A stretch of DNA of 64,000 bases from Girardinichthys multiradiatus (Eukaryota; Chordata; Actinopteri; Cyprinodontiformes; Goodeidae): positions 34,808,147 through 34,872,146 of the forward strand of contig NC_061797.1 of NCBI RefSeq assembly GCF_021462225.1, written 5' to 3'. The translations under genes were made by a program, and so were the position numbers. Positions 12,769 to 24,308 of the stretch are shown here, piece by piece. Within the stretch, counting starts at the first letter, position 1, and each line of letters begins with the position of its first letter. Under the pieces are notes generated by a model that saw only the letters and a program-made list of their open reading frames with translations, searched no databases and was not told the origin of the DNA.

Positions 12769-13044
12769 TCAGCAGGGGTAAGCAACACACACATAATTTG
12801 GCAAGGGTACGGTGGAATCTTGAGGGTGCGAATATATAAGTCTGAGTGTGTGTGCAAGAATTAGACTGTCAACAATGATAGAAGCGCCATTGTCCTTGAG
12901 AAGAGAGGTGGAAGTTTTATCAATTGGCCGCATAGTCCTATCAGCACACAGCTGGTAGGGGAGTGCTGGGGAAGAGCGTTGTGTTTGTATAACATCCAGG
13001 AGATATTTTGTCGATAGCCAGTTAGCAGAAGTTGCCAAGGCCAC
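12769..13044 (-). CDS. Unrecognised 91-aa ORF in the L2-tailed element
   Basis: An open frame from ATG at 13044 to the stop at 12769, downstream of the membrane-protein ORF on the same strand. No domain was recognised. An overlapping frame at 12861-13106 is equally open, so neither can be preferred by eye. It is listed because of its position in the element. Coding status is doubtful. Confidence 0.2.
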   Translation of the reverse strand: MALATSANWLSTKYLLDVIQTQRSSPALPYQLCADRTMRPIDKTSTSLLKDNGASIIVDSLILAHTLRLIYSHPQDSTVPLPNYVCVAYPC

Positions 13045-13202
13045 ATTGGGGCGCCAGATTTAGAAAAACAATAAATGTTGTGGTTCAGGCAGTTGTGAAT
13101 TTCCAACTACCTTAAGGGTTTTACTGGTATGTCTCAATTGCGAATCCAAATAGCCAAATTTCTGGTACTTTCCGCATATCTCGAGCGTACAACTTATATC
13201 CT

Positions 13203-13501
13203 TTAACCATTGAGTCCAACTGTTGCCAGGCTGTGATTCTGTTCAAGAATCGTGTCCAGCTGCTCTCTCAACATTTCAGTTTGAGTGTTGATCGCTCTAC
13301 AGATTCATCCAACATCGCAGGCAGCTTTGAAATGCTTTGAACAGTCGCCCATGTTTTGTGAATCACTCGATAAGCGAAGAAACCACCAACTCCAAAAAGC
13401 AGAAATCCTGTTATCAAAAGTCCAAATATGTACACATTTTCTACGTCCTCGACTGACATTGTAGTCAGGCACACAATCTTCCACTGCTGCCAAGAATCCA
13501 T
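13203..13501 (-). pseudogene. Small single-pass membrane protein with coiled-coil tail, frameshifted
   Basis: The ATG at 13501 sits in a good context (ACAATGG). The first frame gives 77 residues, with a strongly hydrophobic glycine-rich stretch (residues 24-44, YIFGLLITGFLLFGVGGFFAY) followed by basic and amphipathic sequence. The frame stops at 13268-13270. A second frame, overlapping from about 13300, continues as INTQTEMLREQLDTILEQN and stops at 13203-13205. That looks like a heptad-type coiled coil and is the more natural ending. One frameshift near 13285-13310 would therefore have broken a protein of about 99 residues. The family is not recognised and no function is assigned. Confidence 0.5.
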
Positions 13502-13605
13502 TGTGTATCCAGAGAAGAACGTCCCATCTGGACAAGAGGTTCTCCTTTACCCTGTCTTCCCGTCGAAAAAATTTTATCATTGTGTGTGCACTATTGTGAA
13601 TGCAA

Positions 13606-13700
13606 CTGGGTGAATGTGGCTGTAGTGTAAAGTGTTTTGGGTGGTCGGTATGACTGGAAAAACACTATATAAATCCAGTCCATTTGGCATTTACCAATAG
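13606..13700 (+). repeat. LINE/SINE 3' tail on plus strand
   Basis: The stretch from GTGAATGTGGCTG through AACACTATATAAATCCAGTCC and the CATTTGGCATTTA end resembles the 3' end of a common teleost retroposon, read on the plus strand. It abuts the minus-strand L2-tailed element, so two tails face outward from the same block. Confidence 0.55.
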
Positions 13701-15115
13701 AAAACAACTGAGTAAAGTTGCCCCCAGAATCCCCTTATTCTTAAAATCTAACAAAATGGTGTCCGATGATGTCATTTTAAAGATGAGGTTCATAAAAAAA
13801 GTATCAAAAACTCTGACATCCCTTTAGTTTGTGACCACCAGAGTGGAGTTTAACCTTTGGATGACCTTTACACTTTAATACTGTCCAAATCATGGTAGCA
13901 CAAATAGAAACTTTTGATGTGCAAACAAACAGAGCCCAAACCATTGTATTTTATGTTTATGTTGGGCTATGTGAAGGAGGTTGGTGGACATTTTGAAGAC
14001 CTACTTTAAAAGTTTTATTAATATCTTTAAAATGAGAGCAGCGCAAATGGAGATTTCTGGTGCACAAATCTTGCATCAATATTTGACACCACTTGTATTA
14101 GATTTTATGATGATGATTAAATTAGTGTGCCACATCGTAGTGGTTGAACACAGTCAGCTGTGTTCAACCTGCAGAAAAAAAATTAAATGTGTGCATGTTG
14201 TCTTCGTTCCTATGAGGGAACTAACCAACTGCACACATTAATGTACTTGTGATAAATGCTGATGTTCCTGTTGGTGGGACTGAAAAACACATCCACAGGT
14301 TTGTACACAGGGAACTATGAGCATGATGCTCATAGATGGTGTCAGTTAAAAACAAAGAAATATTTTTTATTTTGCTCTTCTTCATCATTTGGCCAATTAG
14401 GAACCATCTCTGCTTGCTCTCCTTGATGCTGCTTCACCGCTCTTGTCAAAGTTCCTAGACAAAACGCAGATGAGAAGACTTCAAAAGACTCGGTTGTCTT
14501 GTTTTCACCCCTCCTCCCTGTTTTTGAAGCCCAGATTGAAACTACAGAGGTTCCTTTTTATGAGGGATTTGTGCAAAGACAAAGAGGGGGAAAGAAAAAA
14601 GAATGTGAACAGAATCCAAAATATGATTGAAATAATTCAAAAGTTAATTATGGCAGAAAAGAAATTGATCATGTCTCCAGCAGAGAATCTCCATGTGCAC
14701 AACATTGGAATCAATTAGGAAGGACAGATGTCTATTTTCTCTTTGTGTTTCAGTTGGCTTCTTGTTTTCAAGCCCTGTTTGAATGTGATCCCCTATTCTG
14801 GCAATACATGTTGGGGCTTAAGTTGTTGTTAGCAAAGTCAGTATTTGATGCATTCTCACTCCAAAAATTGTCCACTTTTATGAAAGACTGCTGTTTGGCA
14901 GGAAGAACTCTGAACAGTGGCATGGGCTGTTTAAATGTGACCAACCACCTGTAATTTTAATCTCAGCACACACTCTAGACGTCTGTCATTGATTAAAACT
15001 TTGCTGATGGCCTTTTCATTTTACCTTCCATGAAATTAAATAATCACCTCAAGTTTGCACACATCTACTCAGAGATCAGATATCAAGTGAATTATTTGTG
15101 ACTGCTGGTTACAAT
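13701..15115. other. Non-coding, nothing recognised
   Basis: Open frames at 13981-14241 and 14443-14718 show no domain. No repeat family was recognised. Confidence 0.4.
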
Positions 15116-16660
15116 CTCTTCAGAGCTTTCCAGGCAGGTTTTCAATCAAACCAAAGCATTCAGGCTGCGTTGGTAAAGGTTTAAATTACATAAGTCTTAA
15201 AACTGATGCAGCTAAAGCTTCTGTGTTGGTAGTACTGTATTTCAGTGCTGAATTCCACACAGTTCATCATAGCATTGTAATTGGTGGGCTGGAAAAGTGT
15301 GTATGGTACTGTAACAGATTGGTTCAGATCTTTTTTGGCAGACCAGGAATACATTTTTGTAATTTGGCTTATAAATCTGATCAAACAACGATCACATGCA
15401 TGCTTCTTCAAAGCCCAGCTCTGGCATATATTTTATTTAATATCTACATACTCCCCCTTAATTAGTGTTGTTATAGCCTTAGACCTTTATTTTACCATCC
15501 ACATAAAGCCCATTACTACATCAGATTAGTAAAATCTTAAAACGTTGCCAGAATAAAAGGTTTCCAATCAGTAAAGATAGTTTTTAATAGGTTAGGGTTT
15601 TGCAGTGTTTTTTGGCAGCCCCTTGTCTAACAAAATTAATCAACCACCTGTGGTTCATCCAAAACGCTGCTGCCAGAGTCCTGACCAACACCAAGAAAAT
15701 AGCATTACACACTTACACACTTACATACTTACTACTTACGTTGCTGCACTGGCCCCCTATCTGTTAAAGGATACATTTTGAAAACTTTTTATTGGAGTAA
15801 GTCTTGGGCCAACAATATATGCTTGTCAGGTACAAAGCATTTACAACCAGGGATGTTCAAAGTGCAGCCTGGGGGCCATTTGTGGCCCTTTGTATAATTT
15901 TGTGTGGCCCCCAACTGCAGTTAAAATGGTACACATTTGTCCCTCCAGAAAATGGAGCTGATGCAGATGGAAACTCCTTGTAATTTTTTAGGATGAGATT
16001 TTCAATGGTAAATTTCTTCTTTAATGGAAAACCTTTTTCTCTAATTTGCCATGTTTTTATCTTTCCATTTTAATATCGAACTAATTAGGGGACCAGTCAT
16101 TCCACGACTCTCTACTCAAAAGCAGACTTAGGTATACCCATTCAATAAACTTGGCTAAAAGGGTTTATGAAGAAAGTTCTCATTTTTGTTGTTGCAATAG
16201 CTAAAAAAACGGTTCCAGAACAACAAAGCAGAAAACATTCAACCTAAAAATTTAGGAAACTGTGCACCTTTCTTTTATTAAGGTTAACATCAGAGACCAT
16301 TTTACAGACCTAGAGTAATTAGTTATTTTCTACTTTGTTTCATTGAAATATTGTATGTTAAATTTATTGCTGAGCAGGTAAAAAGAAAAGCTGTACATTT
16401 ATTTTGTGTTTTAATTGGAAAAAGTGGCCCCTAATTACTTTGAATTAGTTTGAATGTGGCCTTTGGTCCTTAAAGTTTGGACACCATTGATCATTGTTTC
16501 CACCTGTTTTTTCAGTGTTCCCAGTGTTCCCAGAACCAGGACTAAACAAGGTGGGGCAGCATTTAATTTCTATGTTCTTAATCAGCAGTCAGCATCCCGA
16601 CAAATTGAGATATGCAAAAAATGTAGGCTCTTTTAAATCCAGACTGAAAATATAACTTCT
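15116..16660 (+). mobile_element. Old L2-type LINE relic, split by a MITE
   Basis: Degenerate reverse transcriptase matches the L2 element at 6-8 kb: SVLVVLYFSAEFHTVHHSI (15223-15279) corresponds to motif A, and YILFNIYILPLN (about 15430-15463) to motif B. The block at about 15655-15690 (reading as IQNAAARVLTNTKK) matches the C-terminal region. The C-terminal tail resumes at about 16505 (PRTRTKQGGAAFNFYVLN) after an unrelated insert. Many frameshifts and stops are present, and the copy is clearly older than the one at 6 kb. Confidence 0.75.
15846..16492. mobile_element. hAT-like MITE inserted in the L2 relic
   Basis: The left end (CAGGGATGTTCAAAGTGCAGCC) and the right end (GGTCCTTAAAGTTTGGACACC) are imperfect inverted repeats of the type seen in hAT MITEs. 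GTGGCCCC-type blocks lie at both ends. The L2 reading continues on both sides, which supports insertion into it. There is no coding capacity. Borders are approximate. Confidence 0.55.
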
Positions 16661-17225
16661 TCAGATTTTCTGTAAAAGTCAGAGATTACTTTATCAGTTC
16701 ATTTTCATCATGTCTCAGCTACTTCTTATTTTAACTGTGCTATCTAATGTTTCTTATTCGTTAAATGTATACAATGTTCTTTGGGATTGTTTCTTTTATT
16801 CTTGTGAAGCTATATATTATATATAAATAGGACTATAGAGAAGCTACCTTTTTCTCATGTTTTTTGTCATGTTTAGTCTCTGACAACCACTACGTGTTGA
16901 ATTAGATGACAACCTGAAAGTAAATGCTTGCCATATTTTATACAGTTTAGTAAAGCTATTGCTGGACATATTTGTTCATCTCTTCACTTTAAATTAAGGT
17001 AATTTCTGGACCTAGTTTGCGGTAGGCTTCGATGTAAAGAGTATCAATTGTGTGACCTTGGTTCCTACTGTGGATTGCATTCTTTCAAATAAACAGTATT
17101 TCTTTATTTGCCTATTCTGAAAGACACTAAAGCACCTTTCCATGCAACAAATTACGCAATGTGCTTGTGTTTGTAAAGAAAACAGCTTTTAAGCTGTAAT
17201 AGATGAGATAATGACTCAGACTATG
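16661..17225. other. Non-coding, nothing recognised
   Basis: AT-rich sequence with no supported feature. Confidence 0.4.
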
Positions 17226-17765
17226 TTAGGGGAAAGTGTCAGTGGGGGACCAGGGCCTTGTTAATGAGGCTAGCTGCAGATGGGAACTAGCTGTTTTTGT
17301 GGCGAGAGGTTTTGGTCCTGATGGACCGCAGCTTCCTGCCAGAGGGGAGAGTCTGAAACGGTTTGTGTCTAGGGTGGGAGGGGTCAGCTGTAACCTTTCC
17401 TGCTCCCCTCCAATTCCTGGTGGCTTACAGTTCCTGAAGAGGAGGAAGATTGCTGCCAATCACCCTCCCTGCAGAGTGAATGATACGCTGCAGCCTGCCC
17501 TTGTTCCTGATGGTGGTAGCATAGCAGCATACCAGATGGTGATGGAGGAGGTGAGGATGGACTCAAATAAGGCAGAATAGAATTACACCATCATTGTCTT
17601 TGGCAGGCTGAACTTCTTCAGCTGCCACAGCTGCTCAGCTTGGAGAGCTTGTCCTGCAGCAGAGCCGGGATGATGGCGTTGAAAGCAGAGCGGAAGTCCA
17701 CAAACAGGATCCTGGCATAGATTCCTGGGGAGTCCAGGTGCTGCAGGAAGAAGTATTTATAGTAG
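17226..17765 (-). pseudogene. Rex1-like LINE reverse transcriptase relic with internal deletion
   Basis: On the minus strand, 17761-17624 reads HLDSPGIYARILFVDFRSAF and on to QDKLSKL, a reverse transcriptase motif A block. It is then joined directly to a C-terminal block: KKFSLPKTMMV near 17610, FESILTSSITIWYAA near 17545, and IGSNLPPLQEL near 17440 in shifted frames. Motifs B and C, which should lie between, are absent, so several hundred bases have been deleted. The GC-rich character differs from the surrounding DNA. Assignment to Rex1/CR1-like LINEs is by resemblance. Confidence 0.75.
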
Positions 17766-17980
17766 TATTATTTTTTCTGACAGTACTTTTTAGAAGTAGT
17801 TGTAAAACATTAAGCCACAAACCCTCAGTTTGACCCGGGACTTCCTAAACCAAACAACCATGTTATGGTGATCCTCGGCCAGCTGTTAGGCTTTAGCTGC
17901 TTTCTGCTCTACTTCCAACAAAGGGATCATTTGAGGCAGGTCTTTATCTGATAATTTATTATAGTTGATGGTATTGGATG

Positions 17981-17981
<1 letters not shown>

Positions 17982-18022
<41 letters not shown>

Positions 18023-18029
18023 ACACACA
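17982..18029. repeat. (CA)n microsatellite
   Basis: About 24 CA units with one GA interruption. Confidence 0.95.
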
Positions 18030-18858
18030 AGCTGGTTTTAAATGGGCTCTTTTTTTGCTATATAATTTAATCTTTTACTACATTTTCTTTTTGTTTCAAG
18101 AATTACATCAACATATGCTATATGATATTTGCAGACTCAGTAATTGTGTGAATGTGCCTTTCTGCAGGTGTGCTTTGCTAGTCTTATCTTTTTCTTTCCT
18201 TACACGTTAAACAGAAAATATTTAGCAGTAAAGTTGATTGCAATAAAACTCACTCTTGTGATCCATTTCTAAATCTCTGACTTGCAGTTGTCCTTTAAAA
18301 GCGTTCTTCTCCTTCACCTCCTTTCCTTAATGTACTCTGATATTCTTCACACTGGACAGCATGCAACAGAAGTGGGACAGCTATTTTTAGAAGGGTTATG
18401 TTTGTTGTGAATTATAAGCCACTCCACCATGTGGTGTATTAGTTATGCTTGTATGAACGGATTTATTAAGCGTATTTCCAGGCTGGGTTGCTTTTAGATG
18501 AGACAGATTTACAATTTCACAAACCAGTTGTTAACATGCATTGTGTAATTTTTTTTTCTCAACATCCTCTCCTTCTCACACACACTTTTAGTAGTTGTAA
18601 TTACCATTGCTTGTCTTTGCCAGAGACACCAGATGTTATCCTCCTGTATACCTTAACAGTCTCCCACAGTTTTCTTGTTCTGAATGCTAAACAGTTAGGA
18701 GTGGGGCAATGTGTGAAACAGCAATGCATTAATATTGAATATTGTCTTAAAACGCTCTCTTCCTAAAATAGCAGACTTTAATTTCTAACCCATGAACTGA
18801 ATAAGAAAACAACAAATACTAAAACATTATTTGAAATTACTACAATGTGGAGTGATTT
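18030..18858. other. Non-coding, nothing recognised
   Basis: AT-rich. A 92-codon open frame at 18488-18766 has no recognisable motif. Confidence 0.4.
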
Positions 18859-18859
18859 A

Positions 18860-19955
18860 TACTTACTGGTCACTTTATTAGGAACAACTGTTCAGTTGCT
18901 TGTTAACACAAATAGTAAATCACCAAATCGTTTGGCTACAGCTCTAGCATTAAGGCATCTAGATGTGATGAAGAACACTGGTTGAGCTTTCAAACTAAGC
19001 TTCAAGCTAGGGAAGAAAGGGGATTTAAGTGACTTTTAATTTGGCATGGTTGTTCTGACTGTTGCCAGACAGGTTGCTGAGAGTATTGCAGAATCATCTG
19101 CTCTACTGGAATTTACACACTCAACCATCCCTCAGACTAAAAAATGACCTGACAAGGAGAGAATATCCAGTAAATAACAGTTGTGTGAAGAAAAGGTCTC
19201 TTGATGCGAGAGGTTTGAGGGGAATGGGCAAACAGATTTAAGATGATGGAAAGGAAATAATAGCTTAAATAATCACTCCTTTCAACCAATGTATATGGAA
19301 TACCATCTCTGAATGCACAATATGTTAAACCTTGAAGCAAACAGTCTGCAGCAGCAGAAGATCTCAACAGGTGCATCTGCTATAAACTAACAATGGCATA
19401 TTGAGGTTACAGTTTGCACAGATTCACCAATTGTTGACAAAACCAGATTGAAAAAATTTTCCATGGTCCTATGAGTCTTGATTTAAGCTGCAACATCCAA
19501 ATGGTAGGTTCAAAATGTAAAGCAAAGATGGATCAACTTTGCCTTGTGTCAATGGTTCAGGCTGTTAGTGGTGGTTTAATGGTGTGGGAGACATTTTCTT
19601 GGCACACGTTGTGTCTCTTACTGAAAGTTAAGTCTTGTTTAAATGCCTCAGCCTACCACATTATTTTTGCTGACATGTCCATCCCTTTATGACCATAATA
19701 TACCAATCTTCTGATGGCTACTACCAGCAGGATGATGCGCCATGCTACAGAGCTCAATTGATCTTAAACTGGTTTCTTGAACATGCCAGTCCAATGGCCT
19801 ACAGTCACAGATCTCATTTTAACTGAGATCTTTGGGATGTGGCAGAACAGAAGATTTGCATCATGAATGTGCAGCCGACAAATCTGCAGTAATGTGGTAT
19901 ACTATTAGCTAAATAAGGACAAACCTCTGAGCAAGTTGCCTGATGAGTATACACT
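18860..19955 (+). mobile_element. Decayed Tc1-like transposon, plus strand
   Basis: The left end (TTACTGGTCACTTTATTAGG) matches, in inverted form, the right end of the element at 36571-37560. The transposase is recognisable only in pieces on the plus strand, for example GGTTTAATGGTGTGGGAGAC near 19573, a CAGGATGATGCGCCATG block near 19727 (QDDAP, second catalytic region) and CTTTGGGATGTGGCAGAACAG near 19830. Frameshifts and small deletions are frequent. The right TIR is missing or unrecognisable, and the copy seems to end near 19955. Confidence 0.8.
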
Positions 19956-21165
19956 TTTAGTTTATGCTTGGGTTAGTTAACTTTTGCTGGTTTCCTTTTA
20001 CATTGCTCCAAATCAATAAAATGGTCATATCTGTAGTATTCTTTTACTGACAGTATACTGTTGATTATCTCTGCCTCTTGGCTGATACAATGTGTATTTC
20101 ATTAACCTTCTAATGAACTGACACAATAAAGATACATAAGCATCACCCATGTGATATGATTTGATTCACCACTCAACCACAATTCCCTCTTGTTTATTGT
20201 TTTGATTTGATATAATATGATATGGTCCTTTGCAATGTGATACAAAGTGATGAATTAGTATGAAAAGCAGGAAACGCTTTGTGACTGAAAGATAATATCA
20301 GTGAATTCAACAAAAAAAAAAACTTTATTTTACAAAAAAGCCTTGTATTGGAATTTCAGTACAATAAGTCTCAGTGCAATATGAAAAACCTGCCATGCAG
20401 CAGATGTGCTTAACAGCTAGTGAGTAACTGAACAGTGAGCAGAGAAATGTATTTTCTAGTTTCTGAGCTATAAGAAACAACTTAACCTTTCGAAGTAGGA
20501 ATCAATTAAAGAAGGGAATAAACTGAAACATTATAAAATCAGTAATTATTACAAGATGCTGGTGCAGCTGTGGTGAGTATTTTAAAAAGAAGAATTAAAT
20601 GACAAATACAAAAATGGCAGAACACCTTTTTCACAAAAAAAAAAATAGTACAGATAAAATTGCTCACTAGGCAGCATTGTATTAACCAGCATTAACCTAC
20701 TTTAAAAAAAAGGTGTTTCTTCGGGAATAATAGTTGAGCCACATGATTAGCATGACTTAAAATGTTCTGAATTGGTTGATTGTGTTAATTTTGCAGCATA
20801 GCTGCATTTCTCTTACCAAACCGTAGAAGTCGTTGCTGAAAACAATACTTCACCGCACCAGGAATGGCAGAGAAGGATCCCCACAGGCATTCATTCACAA
20901 ATGTAGCTTTTACTTTTTTATCTTTCATCTGGATTTGATTTTAAAACACTTTGAAAACTAACACATGTAATTTTCATCAAACAACTGCATCAAATCACAA
21001 TTGCTCTTCCAGTGCACTCGTGTCCATGAATTGGTACAAACTGGTTAATCTTCAAATCCCTAACATCTATTTGTGTACATTGGGTCATCTCTGACACAGT
21101 TGTATTACTTAAAACTTATGCCATGTTCTGCCATGCCATGCTTTGTCTTTAATGAAGAAATGCAC
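19956..21165. other. Non-coding, nothing recognised
   Basis: AT-rich. Around 20140-20220 there are short degenerate GATATGATTTGAT-like repeats. No gene is supported. Confidence 0.4.
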
Positions 21166-21480
21166 TGGTTGGGAGTGGGGGTACTCATAAGGCCTCAGCT
21201 GAGCGCCTTGGTGTTTGAGTTTTCCCTGCTGAGTAAGAGGGTCACCTCTTTACAACTTCAAGTTGCAAAAGGAGATTCCGACTGCTGTCTGTGCTTATGC
21301 CCCAAACATCACTCCAGATACTTTTAGACTCCTTCTTGGAGCTAGGGATGGTGTCCTGGAGGGGGTACTCTATGGGGATTCTGCTATGGTCCTGTAAGTC
21401 TTCATGTGGGCAATGACTGAGTTACTTGAAGATGTTTTAGGAATGACTGATCAGAATCTGAGAGTGTGCTTGATAATGAA
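21166..21480 (+). pseudogene. LINE endonuclease-domain fragment
   Basis: The translation at 21166-21282 (LGVGVLIRPQLSALVFEF and SKRVTSLQLQVAKG) resembles the start of an AP-endonuclease domain in fish non-LTR retrotransposons. The match continues with frameshifts to about 21415 (GVLEGVLYGDS-like, then HVGND-like). No reverse transcriptase follows, so this is an isolated fragment. The clade is not certain. Confidence 0.6.
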
Positions 21481-23755
21481 ATTATAACTTTTTTAGTGGT
21501 CTAGAAGCTATAGAGTTGAATTTTACAAAAAAAAAAAAATTAAAATTAAAACTTGAATCAACCCTGGGAATATATTTTTACACAGCATGTCTGAAAGAAA
21601 AATAGATATGTGCAGATGAAAAATCAGGTCTAGTCCACCATCTTTACCCTTGCAAATATTCTTATTCCCATGTGTTTAAAATATAAACCTTTGAAATAAG
21701 AAACTGATGAAGACAGCTGAAAAAAAAAAAAAAAACTTTCTCTTTGCATCTTCAGTCCATTTATAGATCTTTTATCCCTCTTGTTACACATGAAACAATA
21801 ATATCTGCTCTCTTGTTGAGCACCACCCCCCTATGTAAGCCAGTACTTCATTAAATTCTAACAGCAGCTGAAAAAGGCCTGCAATAAATGTAGTGTGACA
21901 CATTAATGAAGTATTATTTATCAATGAGCTGAAAAGCTCTAATGAAACTAAAATTAATATCAAAAGTCCATTTTGACAGGCTTACCAGGGTTCCATTTTA
22001 GATGTGCGTTAACTGCTGCCTTTGTTATTTTTTTTCTTAGGGCCTTTGTTAGAATGTTTCTCTACCTACTTACGATGCGGTCCCCTTACTCCATGAGTTA
22101 AACATCTCGCTTGTTAGAACCTTTCCATCTCAATCATTCTCCTTGTCTGTCTGCCTGTGCAGATGATGTTCTCAGCATTTCTTTGCCATCAACTCTATGT
22201 CTGTCAGCCTTTTTCTGTAAATTTCAATTTTCCCATTTCAGTCCCTTTATTGGCGTAACGGTTGAGACAGATGGAATGTGTAATATCTCAGCCTCTCCTT
22301 CACATCTTGTCTCCTCTTTTGTGAGCCCCCTTCCTTACCTGTAGCTTTTTCTTCTGACCTTTTATTTAAATGCTTCTTCTTGCTCTCTCCTGTTGATTGA
22401 CATCCTCTCTCAATACCTCCCTTTTCTCCTACCACTTCACCTAGACTAACTCCCGTGCATTGTTGACTGCTCTGCAGTAGTTTTCTTGGAAATGCATGCA
22501 CAACTGCACATGTAGCTACACACATTTGTTTTTTTGTTCACTTCAAGTGAGCTCTTTATTTGTATGTGTGCAAGTGTGTGCAGTTGAGTGTGTGTTTTCT
22601 TTTTGCTTGGTTCCAGAGCAAGCAGGAGCATCATGGTTGAATAGCATAAGGGCAAGCTGACAATCTGGCAGACAGATGATGCAAGACACATGACTGCCAT
22701 GCTGACCCACCTTGTCTTAACCCCTTTTCCTACATTCCTTGATAGATTTCTCCTTTGCCAGTAGTCTTTCCTTTCTTTTGTTTGTTCACGTCACAATGGA
22801 AGCTAAAGACCTGAGAATGTTCCTCTTTCTTTTTTCTACCTGTTCCAGGATTAATCAATTTAACTTATAGCCAAGTTGCCTAGCACAGAAAGAAGCATTT
22901 CCACAAACACATAGTAAAATAATTAAAACTATGCTGAAGACTTACCAGCTGCTGCTGTCCCTGCTTTCTTTTTTCTTTCCACTTCTCCCATTGTGTTTTC
23001 TTGTTTTAACAGATGTTTTAGTCACTTTGAAAGACCCAGAGGAAAGTGGGAATTATTATGTTGGAAGTGGGAGACATGAATGTCAATCATCACTTACACT
23101 TAATGGAGACTTCACTTAAGTTTTTGCATTTTATGGTTTACAGCAATATTTCAGTGAGTAATACACATGACTGTAAGCATCATGGGTGGGGGATTGGAGG
23201 GCTGTAAAGGGATGAGGCTAAACATTGGATTGCAGGGGTTCATAGTTTTCCCATCAGGGTGCCATATTAAGGCAGGTGTAATAAAATTCCAACATTTCAG
23301 AGAGGATATTTTCCGAAAGTCCCCAGAGGGGAATCGTAATGTGAAAGAAGAAATGGATGTGTTTGTAAGACAGATCTGCAACGATCTTAGACAACTGTGC
23401 TACAATGTAAGTTTAACATCAGGATTCTGTCAAACTAAGATTGATCTTAAAATACCACACTTGATTGTATTTGTTTTTACTAACATTATGCATGATGCAT
23501 TCAACTTTGCACTTTATTGAGTGTGTGTGTGGAAATGGTGGTGGTGATGGTGGTGTGGGGTAGATTTGTACCGTATGAGAATGGATTTACTTTGCCTGAA
23601 AAACAGATTAAACTAATCAAAGTAACTATAAATTCACCATATCCAGCTACAGTCTTTTGCTCATCAGTATTGTTAGAAATCCACCGGCTAAAATAACAGA
23701 AGTATCCACATTTTTATTCTTTAATTTAACTTTTTATTTGTGTGACTTTATTAAA
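21481..23755. other. Non-coding, with a pyrimidine-rich section
   Basis: A C/T-rich strand bias is seen at about 22100-22420. The pyrimidine tract ending TTTTAACAG at 23010 resembles a splice acceptor, but no conserved coding sequence follows. No gene is supported. Confidence 0.4.
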
Positions 23756-23915
23756 ATTCAGTTCAGTTAATTGTATTTATGAGCACCAAATCACAAAAAA
23801 ACTTAATTTCAAGGACTTTACATAAAAACAAGCAGGTCCAGTTTGGTCCATATTTATATGCATTTAATCCAGTTTAATCCAAATGATTTCAGACAAATCG
23901 GTGACATCAAGTTTT
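23756..23915 (-). repeat. Retroposon 3'-end-like repeat, minus strand
   Basis: The ATTCAGTTCAGTTAATTGTATTTATGAGC block followed by CACCAAATCACA resembles the reverse complement of a common fish LINE/SINE tail, similar to the block at 33180-33440. Identification is tentative. Confidence 0.4.
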
Positions 23916-24308
23916 GTTGAATCTGATTGTCACATGGTTAAAATTTATGGTCTCTCGTACTTGTTGTAGTAATATTACTAACCAATTATCAGCATTATAT
24001 AACCCTGATAAGATAAGAGTACACAGAAATATCATCAATAAACTGCCTGAACATGATCTTTCAACAACAAAAGCCTATGATAAATAACTTGGACAGCAGG
24101 ATGTTTTCATTATTTTAAATCCTTGTTTTTTAATTTTTACTCATGGAAATTTTAGCTGTTTTCCTGAATGCGGACCATCTGGCTCAGCCACCAATTATTA
24201 CTGGCTTTTTGTGTTCTCAATCAGTTTTAATGGTAGTTCATGGTAACCAGTAATAATTGTTATTTTTTATATTCAAACCTTTTCATGAGAATTAATTTGT
24301 CTGTGTGT

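Larger units (their letters stand above)
12110..13605 (-). mobile_element. L2-tailed retroposon carrying small ORFs, minus strand
   Basis: At 12110-12180 the plus strand reads as the reverse complement of an L2-type 3' end, with a (TTGAC)n terminus and the AAAAGTGCTATATAAATAAA block. Upstream on the minus strand lie a long AT-rich stretch, an ORF at 12769-13044 and a small membrane-protein ORF at 13203-13501. No reverse transcriptase is present, so this looks like a non-autonomous element borrowing an L2 tail. A block around TACTAATAATATTTGGCTTTC occurs twice, near 12488 and 12600, showing an internal direct duplication. The 5' border near 13600 is approximate. Confidence 0.5.

Noticed and set aside
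22931..23119. Possible exon after TTTTAACAG at 23010
   Set aside because: A stop codon follows within a few codons in the ATG frame, and no conserved peptide or donor site was recognised.
24192..24259. 13-bp inverted repeat CAATTATTACTGG / CCAGTAATAATTG with 42-nt spacer
   Set aside because: The arms are perfect, but short and AT-rich with a long spacer. No accompanying element structure was seen.
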